Positions 60,130-64,000 of a DNA stretch of 64,000 nt are shown in pieces. A program made the position numbers and the translations under genes. Below the pieces are notes generated by a model. That model ran no database searches, was not told where the DNA came from, and saw only the letters and a list, made by a program, of their open reading frames with translations. Every line of letters begins with the position of its first letter. The first letter of the stretch is position 1. This DNA comes from an uncultured Lachnospiraceae bacterium (GTDB lineage Bacteria; Bacillota; Clostridia; Lachnospirales; Lachnospiraceae), in contig CANCYR010000001.1 in the NCBI GenBank assembly GCA_947382355.1, positions 140,552 to 204,551 on the forward strand. Reading direction: 5' to 3'.

Positions 60130-60353
60130 AATCCATTTTCAGCCAACGGCTTTCTCCCCGTCCATGGAAACCGGCTTCAAACAGAAAATGTTTCTGCGCT
60201 GCCACGCTCCCGCTCTGATAAAAACGCAGCAGTGCTAAGCTCGAAAGGACCACGCTAAGCGCTGGCGTTTTTATAAGGGCAGACTTTAGAAATCATTTTC
60301 TGTCTGCAGCTGGTTTCCATGAACGGGGAGAAAGCCGTTGCTGAAAATGGATT
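60130..60353. repeat. Giant near-perfect inverted repeat (about 100-base arms)
   Basis: The left arm starts AATCCATTTTCAGC at 60130 and the right arm ends GCTGAAAATGGATT at 60353. Read outward to inward, the arms match almost base for base over about 55 positions: AACGGCTTTCTCCCCGT, one mismatch, CATGGAAACC, then CAGAAAATG. Matching resumes as TATAAAAACGC near the centre, with bulges between. The apex contains TCGAAAGGACCACG between two GCTAAGC copies. Transcribed from either strand it would fold into one long hairpin. No coding frame is convincing in it. It could be a MITE-like element, a dispersed palindromic repeat, or a structured RNA. Confidence 0.8.
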
Positions 60354-60412
60354 CCTGTCTGTAAAAACAGGAAATACTTGCGTGCCTACCCATTTCTTGC
60401 TAAGATAGGAAT
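60354..60412 (+). other. Leader of the RlmL-like gene
   Basis: Contains a small hairpin (CCTGT...ACAGG at about 60354-60372) and GATAGGAAT just before ATG 60413. No clear promoter. Confidence 0.4.
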
Positions 60413-61555
60413 ATGAGAAAATTTGAATTGATAGCCCCGTGCCATTTTGGCTTAGAGGCAGTATTAAAAAGAGAAATACTTGATTTGGGATATGACATTT
60501 TGCAGGTGGAAGATGGTCGCATTACCTTTTTGGGAGATGAAGAAGGGATTTGCAGAGCCAATATTTTTTTGCGCACTGCGGAAAGGATTTTGTTAAAGAT
60601 AGGGTGCTTTCATGCAGAAACCTTTGAAGAACTGTTCCAGGGCACGAAAAATCTGCCCTGGGAGGACTATATACCCAGAGATGGAAGGTTCTGGGTCACA
60701 AAGGCGGCCAGCATAAAAAGTAAACTTTTCAGCCCTTCTGACATACAGTCCATTATGAAAAAGGCAATGGTAGAGCGCATGAAGCAGAAATATCAGGTAT
60801 CATGGTTTGAAGAAAGCGGTGAGGCATTTCCTGTTCGAGTGTTTTTAAAAAAGGATGAAGTGACGGCGGCTCTGGACACTACCGGAGAATCCCTTCATAA
60901 GAGAGGTTATCGGAAGCTGACGGCAAAGGCGCCGATTGCGGAGAATCTGGCGGCAGCCATGATTATGTTAAGTCCCTGGAACCGGGAACGGATTCTCATC
61001 GACCCTTTTTGCGGAAGCGGCACTATTCCCATTGAAGCGGCTCTTATGGCGGCCAATGCGGCACCGGGAATGAACAGAAGCTTTTTAAGCGATACATGGA
61101 GCCATCTCATTCCAAAGAAAATCTGGTATGAAACCATGGATGAAGCAAATGAACTGGCAGACTTTTCTGTGAAGACGGATATACAAGGCTATGATTTATC
61201 GGAAGATATGGTGAAAATTGCAAGAGTAAATGCAAGGCTTGCCGGGGTGGAACAGATGATACATTTTCAAAAGAGGGACGTGGCAGACCTGAGCCATTCC
61301 AGAAAATATGGATTTGTCATTACCAATCCTCCTTATGGGGAAAGGCTGGAGGAAAAAGAAATGCTTCCGGCTCTGTATGCAACTATTGGAGAGCGTTTCA
61401 GGGCTTTGGATGACTGGTCCATGTATCTGATTACTTCCTATCAAGATGCGGAAAGGCATATAGGAAGAAAAGCGGATAAAAACAGAAAAATTTATAACGG
61501 CATGATGAAAACTTATTTATATCAGTTTATGGGTCCAAAGCCGCCCAGAAAATAA
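60413..61555 (+). CDS. THUMP-domain 23S rRNA guanine-N2 methyltransferase (RlmL/YpsC-like)
   Basis: 380 residues. An N-terminal ferredoxin-like/THUMP region (1-160, FELIAPCHFGLEAVLKREI) precedes a Rossmann methyltransferase: IDPFCGSGTIPIEAAL (about 197), a YDLSEDMVKIARVNARLAG motif (about 262) and the catalytic NPPYGER (about 304). It modifies guanine N2 in 23S rRNA. It is followed 14 bases later by the amidase gene; the four genes to 63727 are closely spaced on one strand and probably co-transcribed. Confidence 0.92.
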   Translation: MRKFELIAPCHFGLEAVLKREILDLGYDILQVEDGRITFLGDEEGICRANIFLRTAERILLKIGCFHAETFEELFQGTKNLPWEDYIPRDGRFWVTKAASIKSKLFSPSDIQSIMKKAMVERMKQKYQVSWFEESGEAFPVRVFLKKDEVTAALDTTGESLHKRGYRKLTAKAPIAENLAAAMIMLSPWNRERILIDPFCGSGTIPIEAALMAANAAPGMNRSFLSDTWSHLIPKKIWYETMDEANELADFSVKTDIQGYDLSEDMVKIARVNARLAGVEQMIHFQKRDVADLSHSRKYGFVITNPPYGERLEEKEMLPALYATIGERFRALDDWSMYLITSYQDAERHIGRKADKNRKIYNGMMKTYLYQFMGPKPPRK

Positions 61556-61569
61556 GAAGCAGGGATAGT

Positions 61570-62628
61570 ATGACAAAAAAATTAAATAAAATGCTCTTTT
61601 TATACAGCAGTATACTGGGAATTCTGGCGATGACGGTGATGGTTGCCTATTGTATGCAAAGAGGCGGGCGGAAGGTGGAACAGCTTCAGGAATCTCAGGG
61701 AGCAGAGGAAGAACAGGAACTTGTAGGGGCATTAACGGAAATTTATGAAAAAAACGGCACAGAAAGCCAATATTTATGCATTCCTTTGGATGAGGCAATA
61801 AAGAAAGAGCAGGTATCCATTGAAAATAATTTAATGACCCAGAGGCTGACTATTACTATTTCCAAACTGGAAAAGGATTATTTCTATGAGCATAAGCTGT
61901 CTGGAAATATAGAGCATGTAAGTGAAATTGCCTATGAAAACAATGTGGGCGTCAGCAGGCTTGTGATTGCCTATCAGGATATATTGGAATTTGAAAATAC
62001 GTTTGATGAGAATCATCTGTATATCAGTTTTGTGCCCCCCAGAGAAAAATATGATAAAATCATAGTAATCGACCCGGCTCATGGTGGAGATGAAAACGGC
62101 ATCTGTGTGGAAAAACTGATAGAAAAAGAAGTGACTCTTGATATAGCCTTGCGATTAAAAGAGCTTTTGGATAAGACCGATATAAAAGTATATTATACGA
62201 GACTTTCTGATGAGAAGAAGTCTATGGAACAAATCATCAAACTGGCAAACGGAACAAAAGCAGATATGTTTTTAAGCATTCATGGGTCGTTGGAGGAAAC
62301 GGATACAAGCATATACGGCATTGCCACCTATTATAATGAAAACTTTTTTATACCTAATTTCAGCAGTGCGGACTTCGCCTATCTGGTAGAAGATAAAGTA
62401 ACGAAAAGCGCTTCTGCCAAGGCGCTTGGATTAATAGCAGGAGATGAAAGCATGTATCTTGTGCAAAAGGCCGAGGTTCCTGTGGCACTGGTGGAAGTTG
62501 GTTATTTCAGCAACAGGCAGGAAAGGATTCTGTTGTCAAAAGAGGATTATAAGGATAGAATAGCAAAAGGACTTTATGAAGCAATTATTGCTTCCTACGA
62601 ACAGTTGGGAATGGAAGTGGAAAAATAG
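61570..62628 (+). CDS. N-acetylmuramoyl-L-alanine amidase (Amidase_3)
   Basis: 352 residues. A membrane anchor (about 10-30), a linker with a beta-rich AMIN-like part, then the Amidase_3 domain: DPAHGGDENG (about 167, zinc His), EKEVTLDIALRL (zinc Glu), FLSIHGS (second zinc His) and VALVEVGYFSN (catalytic Glu). Cleaves the amide bond between muramic acid and the stem peptide. SIHGS replaces the more usual SIHAN. The anchor suggests it stays bound to the membrane at division or spore sites. Confidence 0.88.
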   Translation: MTKKLNKMLFLYSSILGILAMTVMVAYCMQRGGRKVEQLQESQGAEEEQELVGALTEIYEKNGTESQYLCIPLDEAIKKEQVSIENNLMTQRLTITISKLEKDYFYEHKLSGNIEHVSEIAYENNVGVSRLVIAYQDILEFENTFDENHLYISFVPPREKYDKIIVIDPAHGGDENGICVEKLIEKEVTLDIALRLKELLDKTDIKVYYTRLSDEKKSMEQIIKLANGTKADMFLSIHGSLEETDTSIYGIATYYNENFFIPNFSSADFAYLVEDKVTKSASAKALGLIAGDESMYLVQKAEVPVALVEVGYFSNRQERILLSKEDYKDRIAKGLYEAIIASYEQLGMEVEK

Positions 62629-62629
62629 T

Positions 62630-63226
62630 ATGAGAAAAATAATATTTGCAACAGGAAATGAAGGAAAGGTAAGGGAAGTACAGGCAATTATGGCAGATAT
62701 GGAGGTGGAGGTGCTTTCCTTGAAACAGGCGGGTATTTCGGCAGAGATAGAAGAAAACGGAAAAAGCTTTGAGGAAAATGCGGTTATAAAAGCAAAAGAA
62801 ATCGCAAAGCTGACAGACGGGGTTGTTCTTGCGGACGATTCCGGATTGGAAATCGACTATCTGAATAAAGAGCCGGGTATTTATTCCGCCCGTTATCTTG
62901 GGGAGGATACTCCTTATACAGAAAAGAACCGGATTATTCTTGAACGTATGGAAAAAGCGGAGGAAGAAGAGCGCACTGCCCGGTTTATCTGTGCCATGGC
63001 GGCAGTTTTGGAGGATGGGACTGTCATTACTACCTGGGGGGAAATGGAAGGAAGGATTGGATATGAAAGCAAAGGGGACAATGGCTTTGGCTATGATCCC
63101 ATCTTTTATCTGCCGGAATACGGAATGACTTCCGCTCAGCTTGGCCCGGAGGAAAAGAATCGTATCAGCCATAGGGGAAAGGCTTTAAAAAAGATGAAAG
63201 CAGAGCTTTTAAAAGTATGGAAATGA
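62630..63226 (+). CDS. rdgB: XTP/dITP diphosphatase
   Basis: 198 residues from ATG 62630, one base after the amidase stop; the open frame starts earlier inside that gene. Motifs: IIFATGNEGKVREV (about 4), SFEENAVIKAKEIA, VLADDSGLEID (about 66), SARYLGE, and a KGDNGFGYDPIFYLP segment (about 144), then ISHRGKAL. Full length. It hydrolyses non-canonical purine triphosphates. Followed by a phosphoesterase gene, the usual neighbour in Firmicutes. Confidence 0.97.
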   Translation: MRKIIFATGNEGKVREVQAIMADMEVEVLSLKQAGISAEIEENGKSFEENAVIKAKEIAKLTDGVVLADDSGLEIDYLNKEPGIYSARYLGEDTPYTEKNRIILERMEKAEEEERTARFICAMAAVLEDGTVITTWGEMEGRIGYESKGDNGFGYDPIFYLPEYGMTSAQLGPEEKNRISHRGKALKKMKAELLKVWK

Positions 63227-63247
63227 AAAAAACGGAGCAGGATACAT

Positions 63248-63727
63248 ATGAGAGTGCTGGTTGTTAGCGATACCCATAAGCGGAATGAAAATTATCTCCG
63301 TGTGCTGGAAAGGGAGCGTCCGGTAGATATGGTCATTCATTGCGGTGATTCAGAAGGAAGCGAATACTTAATCTGTGAAAGTGCAGGTTGTCCTGTGCAT
63401 ATTGTTTCAGGCAACAATGATTTTTTTTCAGAGCTTCCCCGGGAAATTGAAATTGAAATTGGTGAATACAGGGTCCTGGTTACTCATGGACATAATTATT
63501 ATGTTTCCATGGGAAGCGAGACATTGAAAAAATATGCAATGTCAAAGGATAAAAATATAGTTTTTTATGGTCATACCCACAGACCTGTGGTTGATATAGA
63601 AAGGGAGATTATTGCAGTAAACCCCGGAAGCCTTTCTTATCCAAGGCAGGATGGGAAGAAACCTTCTTATGTGATGATGGAGCTTGACAGGCAGGGAAAG
63701 GCTCGCTTTGAGGTGAAATTTTTATGA
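63248..63727 (+). CDS. YfcE-type metallophosphoesterase
   Basis: 159 residues. VVSDTHKRNENYL (metal D and H), VIHCGDSEGSEYL, VSGNNDFF, LVTHGHNYYV and YGHTHRPV are the five metallophosphoesterase motifs, all present. A small single-domain phosphodiesterase of the MJ0936/YfcE class. 21 bases after rdgB with GGAGCAGGA as the ribosome binding site. Confidence 0.92.
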   Translation: MRVLVVSDTHKRNENYLRVLERERPVDMVIHCGDSEGSEYLICESAGCPVHIVSGNNDFFSELPREIEIEIGEYRVLVTHGHNYYVSMGSETLKKYAMSKDKNIVFYGHTHRPVVDIEREIIAVNPGSLSYPRQDGKKPSYVMMELDRQGKARFEVKFL

Positions 63728-63783
63728 AAAAAAGGGGCTTGTGAAAAAAATAGTAAAATTTTAAAAAAGTTGTGAAAAAAATG

Positions 63784-63812
63784 TTGACAAGTCCCAATCC
63801 CTATTATATAAT
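63784..63812 (+). promoter_or_regulatory. Consensus promoter of a tRNA cluster
   Basis: TTGACA (63784-63789), 17 bases, TATAAT (63807-63812): perfect consensus, 32 bases before tRNA-Pro. It probably drives tRNA-Pro, tRNA-Gly and further tRNAs beyond the window. Confidence 0.92.
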
Positions 63813-63843
63813 ATGTCTTGCGTCACGGCGAAAAGCTGAACGA

Positions 63844-63918
63844 CGGGGTGTGGCTCAGCTTGGCTAGAGCGCCTGGTTTGGGACCAGGAGGTCGCAGGTT
63901 CGAATCCTGTCACCCCGA
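63844..63918 (+). tRNA. tRNA-Pro (anticodon TGG)
   Basis: Acceptor CGGGGTG/CACCCCG, anticodon stem-loop CCTGG TTTGGGA CCAGG (anticodon TGG), T arm GCAGG TTCGAAT CCTGT, discriminator A. CCA is not encoded. Confidence 0.96.
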
Positions 63919-63948
63919 GTGGTGACAAGAAAAATTCATATTTATCAT

Positions 63949-64000
63949 GCGGGTGTAGTTCAATGGTAGAACACTAGCCTTCCAAGCTAGATACGTGGGT
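63949..64000 (+). tRNA. tRNA-Gly (anticodon TCC), 3' end beyond window
   Basis: Starts GCGGGTG; D arm GTTC...GAAC; anticodon stem-loop CTAGC CTTCCAA GCTAG (anticodon TCC). The sequence is cut after the variable region begins the T arm (GTGGGT). Confidence 0.93.

Noticed and set aside
59816..60238. 140-residue Thr-rich open frame overlapping the small Asn-rich protein
   Set aside because: It reads the ACA/ACC phases of the Asn codons and runs into the terminator and giant hairpin; it has no ribosome binding site, while the Asn-rich frame has one.

Overview
The window looks like chromosomal DNA of a Gram-positive, low-to-moderate GC anaerobe of the Clostridia, most likely a Lachnospiraceae gut commensal (Blautia/Ruminococcus-like). 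This is inferred from AGGAGG-type ribosome binding sites with occasional GTG/TTG starts, a Wzm/Wzt-type (TagGH-like) exporter followed by rhamnosyltransferase-like enzymes, LytR-CpsA-Psr, CotH, BspA-like LRR and Csp-like subtilase proteins. No phage, insertion sequence or CRISPR array was seen.

Region 1 (1-8387) holds envelope proteins: the end of a truncated membrane protein, then two tandem pairs of split multi-pass membrane proteins resembling the DUF6077 family (the last fused to a ComEC-like metallo-beta-lactamase domain), then a lipoprotein alpha-L-rhamnosidase of GH78 type. A PD-(D/E)XK 'transposase-like' nuclease gene (8397-9191, minus strand) and about 0.7 kb of noncoding DNA separate this from the next locus.

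Region 2 (9904-36150) is a large cell-surface polysaccharide locus. It starts with an ABC exporter (permease and ATPase with a Wzt-like C-terminal domain). It continues with a methyltransferase-like/kinase-like fusion, a double GT2 glycosyltransferase, phosphoglucomutase, GtrA, a DPM-like GT2 and an LPG-synthase-type flippase-like protein. Next come an APH-like kinase, a HAD phosphatase, CotH, a VTC polyphosphate-polymerase-type domain protein, DUF4956, a nucleotidyltransferase and a GT-C-like membrane protein. It ends with two GT2 enzymes, a WcaJ-type priming transferase, an LCP ligase, an RfbF-like rhamnosyltransferase and glmS. Read together: precursor supply (pgcA, glmS), priming (WcaJ-type), chain assembly (GT2s), export (ABC), attachment to the wall (LCP) and probable decoration with lipid-linked sugars and possibly phosphate-containing groups.

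Region 3 (36273-50832) has an HtrA protease and an unusual ClpX with a long acidic N-terminal extension, a 1770-residue BspA-like leucine-rich surface protein, a Csp-like subtilase, an LspA-like signal peptidase, carbamate kinase on the minus strand, and metY-cysK sulfur assimilation genes behind a consensus promoter.

Region 4 (50931-64000) has a GlpA-like/GlpB-like/DUF1667 redox operon, tRNA-Arg, a CPBP protease, a GT-C-like membrane protein, cardiolipin synthase, a DUF1700 protein, a 50-residue asparagine-rich small protein, a 224-nt giant hairpin, and a housekeeping run (RlmL-like methyltransferase, amidase, rdgB, YfcE-like phosphoesterase). It ends in tRNA-Pro and a truncated tRNA-Gly.

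The observations most worth a second look are the 224-nt near-perfect inverted repeat at 60130-60353, the CotH-VTC-DUF4956-kinase-HAD-nucleotidyltransferase module embedded in the polysaccharide locus, the variant ClpX, the four-hairpin intergenic element at 22072-22231 and the tandem split membrane proteins. All family assignments come from reading motifs by eye; no database search was run.
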